From Halomonas litopenaei (GTDB lineage: Bacteria > Pseudomonadota > Gammaproteobacteria > Pseudomonadales > Halomonadaceae): a stretch of DNA of 64,000 nt. The stretch is from assembly GCF_017303055.1 (NCBI RefSeq), contig NZ_JAEKJT010000007.1:1-64000 (forward strand). Reading direction: 5' to 3'. Positions 26,022 through 37,800 of this stretch are shown one piece after another (within the stretch, counting starts at the first letter, position 1; each line of letters begins with the position of its first letter). The notes under the pieces were generated by a model. It was not told where the DNA came from, searched no databases, and saw nothing but the letters and a program-made list of their open reading frames with translations. A program made the translations under genes and the position numbers.

Positions 26022-27365
26022 ATGCACACCTCATCCGCCGCGAACACGCCTCCGCTGCCCCCCTTGCGCCATCGCCTGGCGGCGCTACTGCTGCTTACCG
26101 GCTTGGCCATGCAGGTTGCGAGCATGCTGGCACCATGGCTGCCGAGCGTGAGCGTCAGCCTCCCGTTCTGGCTCGCCAGCGCCCTGCTATGGCCGGATAT
26201 CCCTCGGCGAAACCAGTGGCAGGCGGGTGTTCTGGCGCTACTCGGGGTCCTCTTTCTGGCCGTGGCAATGACGCTGTTCGATGCGCGCCCACCACTGATG
26301 ACGTTGCTGGACGGTAATGCCTTCGTGGTGGCCATGTTGACCGGCGTCAGCTTCATCGCGCTGATCGGACGTCCGCCAACGCGTGAGCCCACTAGTCAGC
26401 CCGTCACGGGCCGCAGGGGGTTGATCGGGACCTGGCTAGGGGTCCATCTGCTCGGTGGCATCCTCAATCTGTCCACCGTGTTCATGGTCGGTGATCGCCT
26501 TGAGCGGCGCGGCCCTTTGTCGGAGCCTCAACTGCTTGGGCTCAACCGTGGATTGTCCAGCGCAGCGCTGTGGTCACCCTTCTTCGCCGCCATGGGTGTC
26601 GTGCTGTCCCTGGCGCCGTCACTCCAGTACACCACCCTGCTCAGCGTTGGCCTTCCGCTGGCCTTCGCTGGAGGGCTCTACAGCGTGATTGAACTGTCAC
26701 GTCGCTTCGACGTGTCGACGGTGCCAGGCTTCTCACTATCACCTGCTAGCCTGTTGATGCCGGCCGTCATCGCCGCCCTGGTCATGTTGTTCCACTTCGT
26801 CGTGACACCGTCACTGACGATCGTCAGCATCATCACCTTTCTTATGCCTCTACTGGCTATTGTGACGAATCTTGCACGGGGTCTGAGCGCGGCCCGCGAA
26901 CGCATGGTCCGGCACTTCCACTACCGACTGCCGGGCATGCGCGGGGAGATCACCTTGTTTCTCTGTGCCGGTCTGTTGACCAAGGGACTGTCGGTGCTGG
27001 TGGGTGCGGCAACGGCGGGCAACTGGACGCTCTTCCCGGAGTTTGGCGCGCTCGCCGCGGCCTCAAGCTACCTGGCCATCGTCATCAGCGCGATCGCTGG
27101 CCTGCACCCGATCATTGGCGTGTCGGTACTGGCCTCCATGCTGGAACTGGACGGCCCCCACCAGACCCTATTTGGCTTTGTCGCGCTTGCCTCCTGGGCC
27201 GTAGGCACCAGCGTCGGCCCACTGTCGGGCATCAACCTCTCGCTGCAGGGACGCTACGGGGTCAGCGGTTACCGCATGATGCGACACAACTTGCGTTACG
27301 CGCTGGTCATGTCACTGCTGGTGCTGGCCGCCATCGCCTGGCTCGGCCACGCCGTGGCGGCCTGA
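26022..27365 (+). CDS. Unrecognised multi-pass membrane protein
   Basis: 447 residues from the ATG at 26022 (AAGGGA upstream). About ten to twelve transmembrane helices in two blocks joined near residues 275-300 by a basic loop (LARGLSAARERMVRHFHYRLPG). Notable conserved-looking stretches: LLGGILNLSTVFMVGDRLERRGPLS, LNRGLSSAALWSPFFAAMGVVLSL and AIAGLHPIIGVSVLASML. The LNRG...WSPF pattern recalls transporters of the ArsB/citrate (ion transporter) superfamily, but I cannot place it in a named family. It lies 105 bp downstream of the LysR gene in the same direction, so they may be co-transcribed. Confidence 0.6.
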   Translation: MHTSSAANTPPLPPLRHRLAALLLLTGLAMQVASMLAPWLPSVSVSLPFWLASALLWPDIPRRNQWQAGVLALLGVLFLAVAMTLFDARPPLMTLLDGNAFVVAMLTGVSFIALIGRPPTREPTSQPVTGRRGLIGTWLGVHLLGGILNLSTVFMVGDRLERRGPLSEPQLLGLNRGLSSAALWSPFFAAMGVVLSLAPSLQYTTLLSVGLPLAFAGGLYSVIELSRRFDVSTVPGFSLSPASLLMPAVIAALVMLFHFVVTPSLTIVSIITFLMPLLAIVTNLARGLSAARERMVRHFHYRLPGMRGEITLFLCAGLLTKGLSVLVGAATAGNWTLFPEFGALAAASSYLAIVISAIAGLHPIIGVSVLASMLELDGPHQTLFGFVALASWAVGTSVGPLSGINLSLQGRYGVSGYRMMRHNLRYALVMSLLVLAAIAWLGHAVAA

Positions 27366-27400
27366 GCCCGGTCCAGGTCGCAAGGGCGCGCATTCACTCA

Positions 27401-27424
27401 GCGAAGGGGCCGACGCCCCTTCGC
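27401..27424. terminator. Convergent terminator hairpin
   Basis: GCGAAGGGGC-CGAC-GCCCCTTCGC, a perfect 10-bp stem between two converging genes (26022-27365 and 27455-27967). Confidence 0.7.
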
Positions 27425-27454
27425 CCAAGCATCGTCACCCGACACCCGTACGCC

Positions 27455-27967
27455 TCAGGCAGCGCGCACGAAATAGCGATGCCCGCATTGGTGGCATGGT
27501 TCAATGCGCGTGACGCCGTGCAGCTCGACCGCCGCATCGCAGTGCACGCAGGACATCCGTCCCGGCGCGGCAAGTTCGCCCGCCGTATAGTCGGCACGGG
27601 ACGCCTCCAGGTCGTCTTCAAGCCTCTCGCGCTCGATGACGCTGCGGTCGGCAATGGACAACAGCGAATCCACCACCTTTCTCGACAGAATGGTCAGGTC
27701 AATCCCCAACCAGCTGGCGACCCCCTCTCCCCCGGCGGCCAGGTAGCGGCGCATGTCTCTCAAGTCACGCTCGACCCAGGCTCGCAGCAGCGCCAGCTCA
27801 TCCTTGGTGTATTCCTCAAGCTCTGCCTCGAACTCGACCGCGTCGTCCAGATCCTTCTGCAGGTTGTCCCAGGTCAGGTCCTCGGCGCCTTCCTTGAGGC
27901 GCGCAAGCATCCGCTCATAGCCGTCCCTCAGCCGATGCTCTCCTGGATTGGAATGCTGTTCACTCAT
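27455..27967 (-). CDS. ybeL: Zinc-ribbon protein, DUF1451/YbeL family
   Basis: 170 residues from the ATG at 27965-27967 (GGAGGAT upstream). The first 115 residues are helical and charged (coiled-coil like), followed by a C-terminal zinc ribbon, CVHC and CHQCGH about 20 residues apart. Length, layout and neighbour match E. coli YbeL, which also lies divergently beside leuS. Function unknown. Confidence 0.82.
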   Translation of the reverse strand: MSEQHSNPGEHRLRDGYERMLARLKEGAEDLTWDNLQKDLDDAVEFEAELEEYTKDELALLRAWVERDLRDMRRYLAAGGEGVASWLGIDLTILSRKVVDSLLSIADRSVIERERLEDDLEASRADYTAGELAAPGRMSCVHCDAAVELHGVTRIEPCHQCGHRYFVRAA

Positions 27968-28102
27968 GACCGTATCCTCCTTGAGATGAACGTTGCTGCC
28001 CGGGCTTACCAGGCGCAACACAAGCGGCCCACCATAGCCGGACCCCAGGCAGCTGGGGTATCCTTGCGTGCATCATTGCCGCGCCGGTGGTCGCCGCGCT
28101 AA

Positions 28103-30772
<2,670 letters not shown>

Positions 30773-30818
30773 ATGCACTGGCTCCGTCCTGCACGGGGCT
30801 CAACGCTAAATGCAGACC

Positions 30819-30838
30819 GCCGGGGCATCCGCCCCGGC
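30819..30838. terminator. Hairpin between leuS and lptE
   Basis: GCCGGGGC-ATCC-GCCCCGGC followed by TTCTCC. Probably a partial terminator inside the operon. Confidence 0.5.
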
Positions 30839-30865
30839 TTCTCCGTATCGCGACAAGGAGTTCAC

Positions 30866-31357
30866 ATGCAACGACGCGACTTCCTCGGCCTGGCTCTGGC
30901 CTCAGGCGCAGGACTTTTGTTGGCCGGTTGCGGTTTTCACCTCAGGGGCGTCGGCGGCGAGGTGCTGGCACTCGACAGCCTGGCGCTGGAAGGTGCCGAC
31001 ACTGACTTTGCCAAGCAGTTGGCCTCGCGCCTTGAAAACCTCGGCACTCGCATCGACGCCGATGCCCCGCTGCGCCTCAACCTGGGTGGGGAAGATATCA
31101 TCACCCGTCAGGTGGGTGTGCTGGATACCGGCTCACAGGACCAGGAGCTTGTCCTGCGAGTGCCATACTCCATCCAGCGAGCCAGCGACGGCGCCTACGT
31201 GGCGGACCGCCAGGCGGTGGAAGTGATCCAGGAATTCTCGATCACCGACGACAACCTGCTGTCCCAGGACGAACTGCGTAACGATGCTCTCGAGGATGCC
31301 CGCCGCGAGGCCGTGCGTCAGATGATTGATCGCCTGCGCGCCATCGAGGAAATCTGA
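30866..31357 (+). CDS. lptE: LPS-assembly lipoprotein LptE
   Basis: Outer-membrane lipoprotein that plugs LptD and helps insert lipopolysaccharide. 163 residues from the ATG at 30866 (AAGGAG upstream). Lipobox LLAGC after MQRRDFLGLALASGAG; the twin Arg in MQRRDF is unusual but the rest is an ordinary lipoprotein signal. GFHLRG right after the lipid-bearing Cys is the LptE signature. Between leuS and holA, as in E. coli. Confidence 0.9.
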   Translation: MQRRDFLGLALASGAGLLLAGCGFHLRGVGGEVLALDSLALEGADTDFAKQLASRLENLGTRIDADAPLRLNLGGEDIITRQVGVLDTGSQDQELVLRVPYSIQRASDGAYVADRQAVEVIQEFSITDDNLLSQDELRNDALEDARREAVRQMIDRLRAIEEI

Positions 31358-31364
31358 GTCGTTC

Positions 31365-32426
31365 ATGAAGGTTTTCGCCGACAAGCTGCCTGACGCCCTG
31401 GCAAAATCCATTCCCCCGGTGATCATCGTCGCCGGTGATGAACCTCTGCAGCATATGGAAGCCTGTGACCTGGTACGAGCCAAGGCCAAGGACAGCGGCG
31501 TCGAGGAACGCGACGTGCTCCACGTGGAAGCCAATTTCGCCTGGGGTCGGCTGATCGAATCTGCTGCCAGCATGTCGCTGTTTGCCTCGCGCAAGCTGAT
31601 CGAGTTGCGTCTCGGCAGCGCCAAGCCCGGTCAGGAAGGTGGCAAGGCGCTGAAGGAGTACGCGGAGCAGGCCCAGAGCAGTGACAACATACTGCTGGTC
31701 AGCTGTGCCAAGCTCGATGCCAGAGAGCAGAAAAGCGCCTGGTTCAAGGCCCTCGACAAGCTGGGTCTGTTTGTACCGGTGTGGCCGGTTGATGCCTCCC
31801 GTCTAGGTTTCTGGCTCAGGGACCGCGCCCAGCGACACGGCCTGTCCATGTCAATGGACGCCGCCCGGCTGCTGGGCGAGCGCACCGAAGGGAACTTGCT
31901 GGCAGCAGACCAGGAGCTGCAGAAGCTCGCCCTGATCCTGCCCGCCGGCACACAGGTATCGCCACGGGAGGTGGCTGGAGGGGTCGAAAGCAGCGCCCGC
32001 TACGACGTATTCACCCTGGTGGATGCCTGTCTCAAGGCAGAACGTGAACGCGTGCTGCGGATCCTGGCTGGCCTGGCGGCCGAGGGCACTGAACCCCCCA
32101 TCATCCTGTGGGCCCTGACCCGGGAAATTCGCACGCTCCTCTCCCTGCATCAGCACCTCGATCAGGGCCAGAGCTTCGAACACGCCTGCAAGGCGCAGAA
32201 GCCCCCCATCTTTGACCGTCGACGACCCGCCTATCAGGAAGCGATTCGACGATTGCCGCTGAAGCGTCTTCACAAGCTGCTGATGTTCGCTCAGCGCCTT
32301 GACCTGGCCATCAAGGGCGCCGCGGACCTGCCCCTAGAGCAAGGCATTCAGGACCTTACCCTGACGCTGGCCGGCGGACGTGGCCTGCTGGCCGAAATGC
32401 CCTGGGCCTACCGGGTAGCGCAGTAG
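31365..32426 (+). CDS. holA: DNA polymerase III subunit delta
   Basis: Clamp-loader wrench that opens the beta sliding clamp. 353 residues from ATG 31365 (MKVFADKLPDAL), 7 bp after lptE. VIIVAGDEPLQHMEACDLVR is the N-terminal HolA signature, and the C-terminal collar domain (ALTREIRTLLSLHQHLDQG; RLPLKRLHKLL) is typical. Length close to E. coli (343). Confidence 0.93.
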   Translation: MKVFADKLPDALAKSIPPVIIVAGDEPLQHMEACDLVRAKAKDSGVEERDVLHVEANFAWGRLIESAASMSLFASRKLIELRLGSAKPGQEGGKALKEYAEQAQSSDNILLVSCAKLDAREQKSAWFKALDKLGLFVPVWPVDASRLGFWLRDRAQRHGLSMSMDAARLLGERTEGNLLAADQELQKLALILPAGTQVSPREVAGGVESSARYDVFTLVDACLKAERERVLRILAGLAAEGTEPPIILWALTREIRTLLSLHQHLDQGQSFEHACKAQKPPIFDRRRPAYQEAIRRLPLKRLHKLLMFAQRLDLAIKGAADLPLEQGIQDLTLTLAGGRGLLAEMPWAYRVAQ

Positions 32427-32463
32427 TCGTTTGCGGGCACCTCGACGCTGCCAGACGGCTGTC

Positions 32464-32511
32464 AGATCGTCTGACCGGTCTGCTGGCAGATCTATTGACC
32501 GTTCTGTTGTC
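32464..32511. repeat. Two 24-bp imperfect tandem repeats
   Basis: AGATCGTCTGACCGGTCTGC... at 32464-32487 and AGATCTATTGACCGTTCTGT... at 32488-32511, in the 281-bp gap after holA. No gene is seen in the gap. Confidence 0.6.
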
Positions 32512-32707
32512 AGCGTCGTCGATGCTGGCATCGGGCCTGCCCGCTGCATCAATGCTGGTGGTCGCGACTGTGATGGGTACTGACGTCGCCGCTGGGGGCT
32601 ACAGGTTCAGGCCCAAAAGAGGTAGTGGCCCGCAGCGTGGCACAGAAGGCGTAGACTGAGGCAATTCCCGCTTCCCTCTTGCCCACTGAACAGCGGTCCG
32701 CCAGCGT

Positions 32708-33877
32708 ATGAACTCTCCCGCCCCCTCCCTCAAGCGGGCCGTCATCATGCCCCTGACCATCGCCGCCACCCTGGTCCTGGCGATGGCCGCTCTGCTGCTG
32801 ATCTGGCACCTCGGCGAAAATCGACAGCTGCTGGGGGCCAACCACAATGCCCTGATGGTCGACGTCGCCAGGGCCCAGGAAGAAGCGATCCGGCTACGGG
32901 CGTTGCTCAATATTCGCGATAGTGACGACGTCAGCTACTTCGAGGAAATGCAAAAGGTAGTGGTCCTGGTTGGCCATCGGCTGCATCGACTCGGTGACTC
33001 CATGTCCATGGTCGCCGCCCCCCAGGATGACGACTTCTCCCTCCACGTCTCGAGCTTGAGCGATCAACTCAGTGAGGCCGATGGGCTACAGCAACGTCTG
33101 GCCCAGGCGCTGTCTCATCCGCCGGAGCCGCTGACACCAGATACCCTCAAGGCACACACCCTGACGCCGGAAACCCTGATGCTGGCCGAGCGCCTGGAGC
33201 TGGCGCTGGAAGATATCTACACCGAGCTGGACAAACGCCTGCACGAGAGTGGCGCCCACCTGATCGAAACCAATCGCGACCTGGCGCTGGCCGTCATTTT
33301 ACTGGTCTGCATGGTGCTGGCGGTTAGCATGGGCCTCCTCATCACCTGCCTGCGGCTGCGACGCTACAGCCACTCGCTGCGCCAGCTGGCCATGACCGAC
33401 GAACTGACGCAGCTCAGCAATCGCCGCCAGTGGTTGGGTCAGGTGCACCGGCAGCTCGCCATGCGTCAACCACCGGATAGCCCCGTGGCACTACTGCTGC
33501 TCGACCTCGACCACTTCAAGCAGGTCAACGATACCTTCGGACACCCCACGGGGGACAATGTCCTGGCGGCCTTTGGCATCATGCTCAAACGCCTGGCTCG
33601 CCGCGGGGACCTGGCGGCGCGTCTTGGTGGCGAGGAATTTGGCCTGCTGCTCGCCAACAGCAATGCCCACAGCGCCGAGGTAGTGGCTGAACGCATTCGC
33701 TGCGAGACCGAACGATTTACCCTGCCCGAACCTGCCCACCGCATGCAGCTGACCGTCAGCATCGGGATTGCGGTGTCTGGCCATCGCGACGACGACTTCG
33801 GCACCTTGTATCGACGTGCTGATCAAGCTCTGTACAGCGCCAAACAGGAAGGCAGAAACTGCGTTCGCCTGGGCTAG
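32708..33877 (+). CDS. Membrane diguanylate cyclase (GGDEF)
   Basis: Makes the second messenger cyclic di-GMP. 389 residues: transmembrane helix at about 13-33, a periplasmic sensor of about 165 residues with helical content, a second helix at about 198-218, then a GGDEF domain (about 225-389). The active site is RLGGEEFGLLL, intact. RRGD lies five residues before GGEEF, the RxxD inhibitory site through which c-di-GMP limits its own synthesis. Metal site DLDHFKQVNDTFGH. No EAL domain. The sensor's signal is unknown. Confidence 0.9.
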   Translation: MNSPAPSLKRAVIMPLTIAATLVLAMAALLLIWHLGENRQLLGANHNALMVDVARAQEEAIRLRALLNIRDSDDVSYFEEMQKVVVLVGHRLHRLGDSMSMVAAPQDDDFSLHVSSLSDQLSEADGLQQRLAQALSHPPEPLTPDTLKAHTLTPETLMLAERLELALEDIYTELDKRLHESGAHLIETNRDLALAVILLVCMVLAVSMGLLITCLRLRRYSHSLRQLAMTDELTQLSNRRQWLGQVHRQLAMRQPPDSPVALLLLDLDHFKQVNDTFGHPTGDNVLAAFGIMLKRLARRGDLAARLGGEEFGLLLANSNAHSAEVVAERIRCETERFTLPEPAHRMQLTVSIGIAVSGHRDDDFGTLYRRADQALYSAKQEGRNCVRLG

Positions 33878-34125
33878 CGTGCCGCCGCTGTCAGCAACGA
33901 CGACCGCTTTACCTTGACGGGGGCATGACGGACTCCGCTTTGCCACGCTGAGCACAGACTGGCGTTGCCTGGGCGTGGAATTCATCCTTCCTAGCCACAT
34001 GAAAAAACTGGTGCATCTTGGTTATACTCCCCCTGTCGCGCGATATCGACGCACAGGAGGTTCGTCGCTATCGGTCGCCATCACAGAACGCTCAACAAGA
34101 CACCCAGCCCTACAAGGAAGCCGCT

Positions 34126-34515
34126 ATGACCCTTACACTTCGCCGACTGCTGTGTACTGCCCTGATGGTCTGCCTGACCCTTGGCACCGCCAGCGCCAGT
34201 GCCGCCACTGCCGTCTCAATGGCCTCCACCAGCGACGTGCTGGCAAGCCAGCAGACACAAGATGCCCGCGAGCGCATCCACAGCGTGCTGGCCCGTGACG
34301 ATGTCCGCCAGCAGCTGGAGCTGCAGGGTGTCGATCCTGCCGATGTCGAACAGCGTGTCGCCGCCCTGTCCGATCAGGAAGCCCAGCAAATGGCTGACCA
34401 GCTTGACCAGATGCCTGCCGGCGCCAGCGTTATCGGTGTGCTGTTTGCGGTTTTCGTGATCTTGCTGGTCACTGACATCCTCGGCCTGACAGACGTCTAT
34501 CCGTTCACGCGGTAA
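34126..34515 (+). CDS. PA2779-family protein
   Basis: 129 residues from ATG 34126 (AAGGAAG upstream). N-terminal Sec signal (RRLLCTALMVCLTLGTASASA), then a helical region (DARERIHSVLARDDVRQQLELQGVDPADVEQRVAALSDQEAQQM) and a C-terminal transmembrane helix (SVIGVLFAVFVILLVTDILGL). Matches the small protein coded next to PA2778-type peptidases in Pseudomonas; function not known. Followed after 4 bp by that peptidase. Confidence 0.8.
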   Translation: MTLTLRRLLCTALMVCLTLGTASASAATAVSMASTSDVLASQQTQDARERIHSVLARDDVRQQLELQGVDPADVEQRVAALSDQEAQQMADQLDQMPAGASVIGVLFAVFVILLVTDILGLTDVYPFTR

Positions 34516-34519
34516 GCCC

Positions 34520-35470
34520 ATGTCTGTCTCGCACGTGATCATGTCGAGCGCCCGCCTGGCGGGCGCTCTTGCGTTGTTGGCTGTGCTCTCAGGCTGTGCC
34601 GCCACACCCGACCTGGATACCAGCCGCACGCAATCACTGTCGGCCCAGCGACTGCTGGACGACGTTCCCTTTCACCCCCAGCGTGACTACCAGTGCGGAC
34701 CGGCGACCCTGGCCATGTCGCTCAACCATACTGGCGTCGATGTCAGCGTCGACGATCTGATCCCGGATATCTACGTTCCGGCTCGCAAGGGCAGCTACCA
34801 GCCGGAAATGCTGGCCGCAACGCGGCGCCATGGGCGCATCCCCTTTGTGCTGGCACCGCGCCTGGAGTCTCTGCTTGAGGAAGTCGACGCCGGGCATCCC
34901 GTGGTGGTGCTCCAGAACCTGTCACTACCCGCCTTTCCTCTGTGGCACTTCGCCATCGTCAATGGCTACGACCTGAATCAGCAGGTGCTGCGACTACGCA
35001 CGGGCGTGACGCGCCAGGACAGTACCGAGTTTGGGCGTTTTGACGCCACCTGGCAGCGTTCCGAACGCTGGGCCTTCGTTGCCCTGCCGCCAGGCCAGCT
35101 GCCGGTTTCCCTCTCGGCCAGCGAGGCGATCCAGGCCACCTCCGATTTTGAACGGGTGCAGGGCGCTGGCCATGCGTTACCGGCCTGGGAGGCCGTCGTG
35201 GAGCGTTTCCCGGACGCGGCCATGGCGCGCTTTGGCCAAGCGAACGCCTATCACGCGCAAGGCCGGTGGGAAGATGCCATCGATGCCTGGAGGGCTGCGA
35301 CGCAATACGACCCGGAGCTCGCCCCCGCCTGGCTCAACCTGGGTCTCACCCTGGCCTCTCAAGATGAACCTCAGGAGGCGGTACAGGCGCTGCAGCGGGC
35401 GGCAGCATTGCCTGGACCCTGGCAGGCCAGCGCACAGGAGGCACTGATCGAGCTGGAGGGCACACCATGA
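34520..35470 (+). CDS. PA2778-family cysteine peptidase lipoprotein
   Basis: 316 residues. Lipoprotein signal with VLSGC lipobox (about residue 26). Residues 45-190 form a papain-like C39-type peptidase: Cys in RDYQCGPATLAMSL and His in LWHFAIVNGYD. The C-terminus (about 215-316) holds tetratricopeptide-like helices (AMARFGQANAYHAQGRWEDAIDAWRAATQYDPELAPAWLNLGLTLA). Likely acts at the outer or inner membrane face on an unknown substrate, with the small PA2779 protein as partner. Confidence 0.82.
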   Translation: MSVSHVIMSSARLAGALALLAVLSGCAATPDLDTSRTQSLSAQRLLDDVPFHPQRDYQCGPATLAMSLNHTGVDVSVDDLIPDIYVPARKGSYQPEMLAATRRHGRIPFVLAPRLESLLEEVDAGHPVVVLQNLSLPAFPLWHFAIVNGYDLNQQVLRLRTGVTRQDSTEFGRFDATWQRSERWAFVALPPGQLPVSLSASEAIQATSDFERVQGAGHALPAWEAVVERFPDAAMARFGQANAYHAQGRWEDAIDAWRAATQYDPELAPAWLNLGLTLASQDEPQEAVQALQRAAALPGPWQASAQEALIELEGTP

Positions 35471-35898
35471 TGCGCTACGACATCGTCATCAAGCGCGTCT
35501 ACCAGGCCCCGGCCGACAACGACGGCGCGCGGGTATTGGTCGACCGACTCTGGCCTCGAGGATGTCGACGGGAGTCACTGGCGCTAACCGACTGGTATCG
35601 AGAGGCCTCCCCCAGCCAGGCTCTGCGCCGCCAGTACCATCAAGGCGAGATCAGCCGTGCGGTGTTCGAGATCCGCTATCGCGGCGAGCTGCGGGACCAC
35701 CCGCATAAACTGCTGCCGCTGATGCGACTGGCACGCCGCGGACGCCTGACGCTGCTGACAGCCACCCGTGAACTCGACGCTTCCTATCTGGCGCAGCTGC
35801 GCGAGCGCCTGCTGGAAGCCCTGCAGCAGGAAGACCGGGAAGACCTCGAGCCAGCGTCGCCGCCATGCATGGCCCACTTGCTTGGCGACAACGACTAG
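35467..35898 (+). CDS. DUF488 (YeaO-like) protein
   Basis: 143 residues. IKRVYQAP...DGARVLVDRLWPRGCRRE near the N-terminus is the DUF488/YeaO signature; TLLTATRELDASY near residue 100 is the second block. Cytosolic, function unknown. Its start overlaps the peptidase stop (ATGA), so it is translated as part of the operon. Confidence 0.85.
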   Translation: MMRYDIVIKRVYQAPADNDGARVLVDRLWPRGCRRESLALTDWYREASPSQALRRQYHQGEISRAVFEIRYRGELRDHPHKLLPLMRLARRGRLTLLTATRELDASYLAQLRERLLEALQQEDREDLEPASPPCMAHLLGDND

Positions 35899-35957
35899 CC
35901 GGCACCCGCTCAGCCCATGCGGGGCGAACCCCGCCTGCAGGCGCATCCCGTAGACCC

Positions 35958-35984
35958 AAAAAAAGGTGCCTGTTGGCACCTTTT
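35958..35984. terminator. Bidirectional terminator
   Basis: AAAAAAAGGTGCC-TGTT-GGCACCTTTT: a GGTGCC/GGCACC stem with A-run and T-run on either side, between converging DUF488 and sthA genes. Confidence 0.85.
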
Positions 35985-36003
35985 CTGGTCATGGCCGCTG
36001 GCG

Positions 36004-37395
36004 TCAGAAGACTCGGTTCAAACCATTCTGAGCCGCCACCCGGTAGGCCTCGGCCATCGTCGGGTAGTTGAACGTGGTGCTGACGAAGTACTTCAGCGTG
36101 TTCGCCTCGCCTTCCTGCTGCATGATGGCCTGGCCAATGTGCACGATCTCCGACGCCTGGTCACCAAAGCAATGAATGCCGTAGATCTCGAGCGTGTCCT
36201 GATCGAACAGGATCTTCAACATCCCCACCGTATCTCCGGTGATCTGCGCACGAGCGGTATCCTTGAAAAAGGCGTGTCCCACCTCGTAGGGCACCTTGGC
36301 CTCCGTCAGCTCTCGCTCGGAACGGCCAAAGGAGCTGATTTCCGGAATGGTATAGATACCGGTAGGCACCTCGGTCACATAGCGGAAATCCCGATCCAGC
36401 AGCTCGTCGCAGGCATTCAGCCCCTGGTCGTAAGCCGCGCTGGCCAGACTCGGCCAGCCCACCACGTCGCCCGCTGCATAGATGTGCGGAAGCGCCGTGC
36501 GATAGTGTTCATCGACCTGCAACTGTCCACGACCATTCGCGGTGAGGCCAATGTTCTCAAGCCCCAGCTGGTCGGTATTCCCGGTGCGTCCGTTGGCCCA
36601 CAGGAAGGCGTCCGCGCGCAACCGCTTGCCTGACTTCAGGTGAACGGTAACCCCATGCTCGTCACCCTCGACGCGCTCGTACTCTTCGTTATGACGAATC
36701 AACACACCATGCTTGCGCAGGTGGTAGGACAGCGCATCACTGATTTCGTCATCCAGAAACGACAGCAGGCTGCCGCGGTTATTGATCAGGTCCACCTTGA
36801 GCCCAAGGCCGGAAAAGATCGACGCGTATTCACAGCCGATAACTCCAGCGCCAAAGATAATCAGCGTGCGCGGCGTATGCTGAAGGCTGAGTATGGTGTC
36901 CGAGCAGTAGATCCGCGGGTGTCGAAAATCGATATCCGCCGGGCGGTAAGGACGTGACCCAGTGGCGATGATCACCTTGTCGGCGATCAGTTCTTCTTGG
37001 TTGTCTCCCTGCCCGCGCACCGTCAAGGTATGCTCGTCCTTGAAGCGGGCAATGCCGTGATACAGATCGATGCGGTTACGCGCGTAGAAGTTGGTACGCA
37101 TCGCCACCTGCTGATCGATCGTCACCCGGGAACGTTCGCGGACCTTGGGAAAGGAAAACCAGCGGGGTTCACCGATGTCGCGAAACATCGTATTGGTGTT
37201 GAACGACATGATCTGGCGAACCTGATGACGCAGCGCCTTGGACGGGATGGTGCCCCAATGGGTGCAGTTACCGCCCACGCGCGCCTGCTTCTCGATCACT
37301 GCCACTCGCTTACCGTGCTTCGCGGCGTTGATCGCGGCGCTTTCGCCGGCGGGGCCTGTACCGATCACCACTACGTCGTAGTTGTGCACTGCCAT
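36004..37395 (-). CDS. sthA: Soluble pyridine nucleotide transhydrogenase
   Basis: Cytosolic flavoprotein exchanging electrons between NADPH and NAD, balancing the two pools. 463 residues from ATG 37393-37395 (AAGGAT upstream); the frame is open 111 bp further but without support. FAD fold [28 protein letters not shown]; the region that in related enzymes carries the redox disulfide reads [16 protein letters not shown], with one Cys only, which marks SthA and not lipoamide dehydrogenase. NAD fold [14 protein letters not shown]-terminal dimer domain intact. Confidence 0.94.
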   Translation of the reverse strand: MAVHNYDVVVIGTGPAGESAAINAAKHGKRVAVIEKQARVGGNCTHWGTIPSKALRHQVRQIMSFNTNTMFRDIGEPRWFSFPKVRERSRVTIDQQVAMRTNFYARNRIDLYHGIARFKDEHTLTVRGQGDNQEELIADKVIIATGSRPYRPADIDFRHPRIYCSDTILSLQHTPRTLIIFGAGVIGCEYASIFSGLGLKVDLINNRGSLLSFLDDEISDALSYHLRKHGVLIRHNEEYERVEGDEHGVTVHLKSGKRLRADAFLWANGRTGNTDQLGLENIGLTANGRGQLQVDEHYRTALPHIYAAGDVVGWPSLASAAYDQGLNACDELLDRDFRYVTEVPTGIYTIPEISSFGRSERELTEAKVPYEVGHAFFKDTARAQITGDTVGMLKILFDQDTLEIYGIHCFGDQASEIVHIGQAIMQQEGEANTLKYFVSTTFNYPTMAEAYRVAAQNGLNRVF

Positions 37396-37454
37396 CGTGT
37401 CATCCTTATCCTGGAAAAGTCCCTCGACCGTACAAGGGACAGCATCATCATGCA

Positions 37455-37477
37455 GACGGCGCCCACAGGGCGCCGTC
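37455..37477. terminator. Terminator of nqrM
   Basis: GACGGCGCCC-ACA-GGGCGCCGTC, a perfect 10-bp stem 65 bp beyond the nqrM stop and before the sthA start. Confidence 0.6.
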
Positions 37478-37542
37478 ACGGTCAGGCAAACCACGGCATG
37501 CGTCACGCATACCGGTAGGCGCAGGCTTCTCGCTGCAACGCC

Positions 37543-37800
37543 TTATCGGCGGGTGGCGTCGTAGCCCAGATCAAGCCCGCGGTTCTCATCGGAGCGGCGA
37601 CGTGCGCTGGCGGCGCGCTTCTTCGACTCCTCCTCACACACGTCGTCCTTACCGCCACAAATCTCGCAGCCATCCTTGAGGCCAAGCTGGTTAAGCCCGC
37701 CGCAGGAGCCGGCGATCGGCTTGCGTCCAAGGATGACGCCGATGGCCATGGCGCCGATAATCAGCAACATGGCGCCAAATACGATCAGGTAGGTGGTCAT
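37543..37800 (-). CDS. nqrM: Na+-NQR maturation protein NqrM
   Basis: 85 residues from ATG 37798-37800 (GAGGAC upstream). One N-terminal transmembrane helix (LIVFGAMLLIIGAMAIGVILGRKPI) followed by a cluster of four cysteines (SCGGLN, CEICGG, CEEE), as in Vibrio NqrM, which delivers iron to the NqrD/E iron centre. The tail is longer and basic. It lies near, but not inside, the nqr operon: 349 bp and a terminator separate them. Confidence 0.9.
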   Translation of the reverse strand: MTTYLIVFGAMLLIIGAMAIGVILGRKPIAGSCGGLNQLGLKDGCEICGGKDDVCEEESKKRAASARRRSDENRGLDLGYDATRR

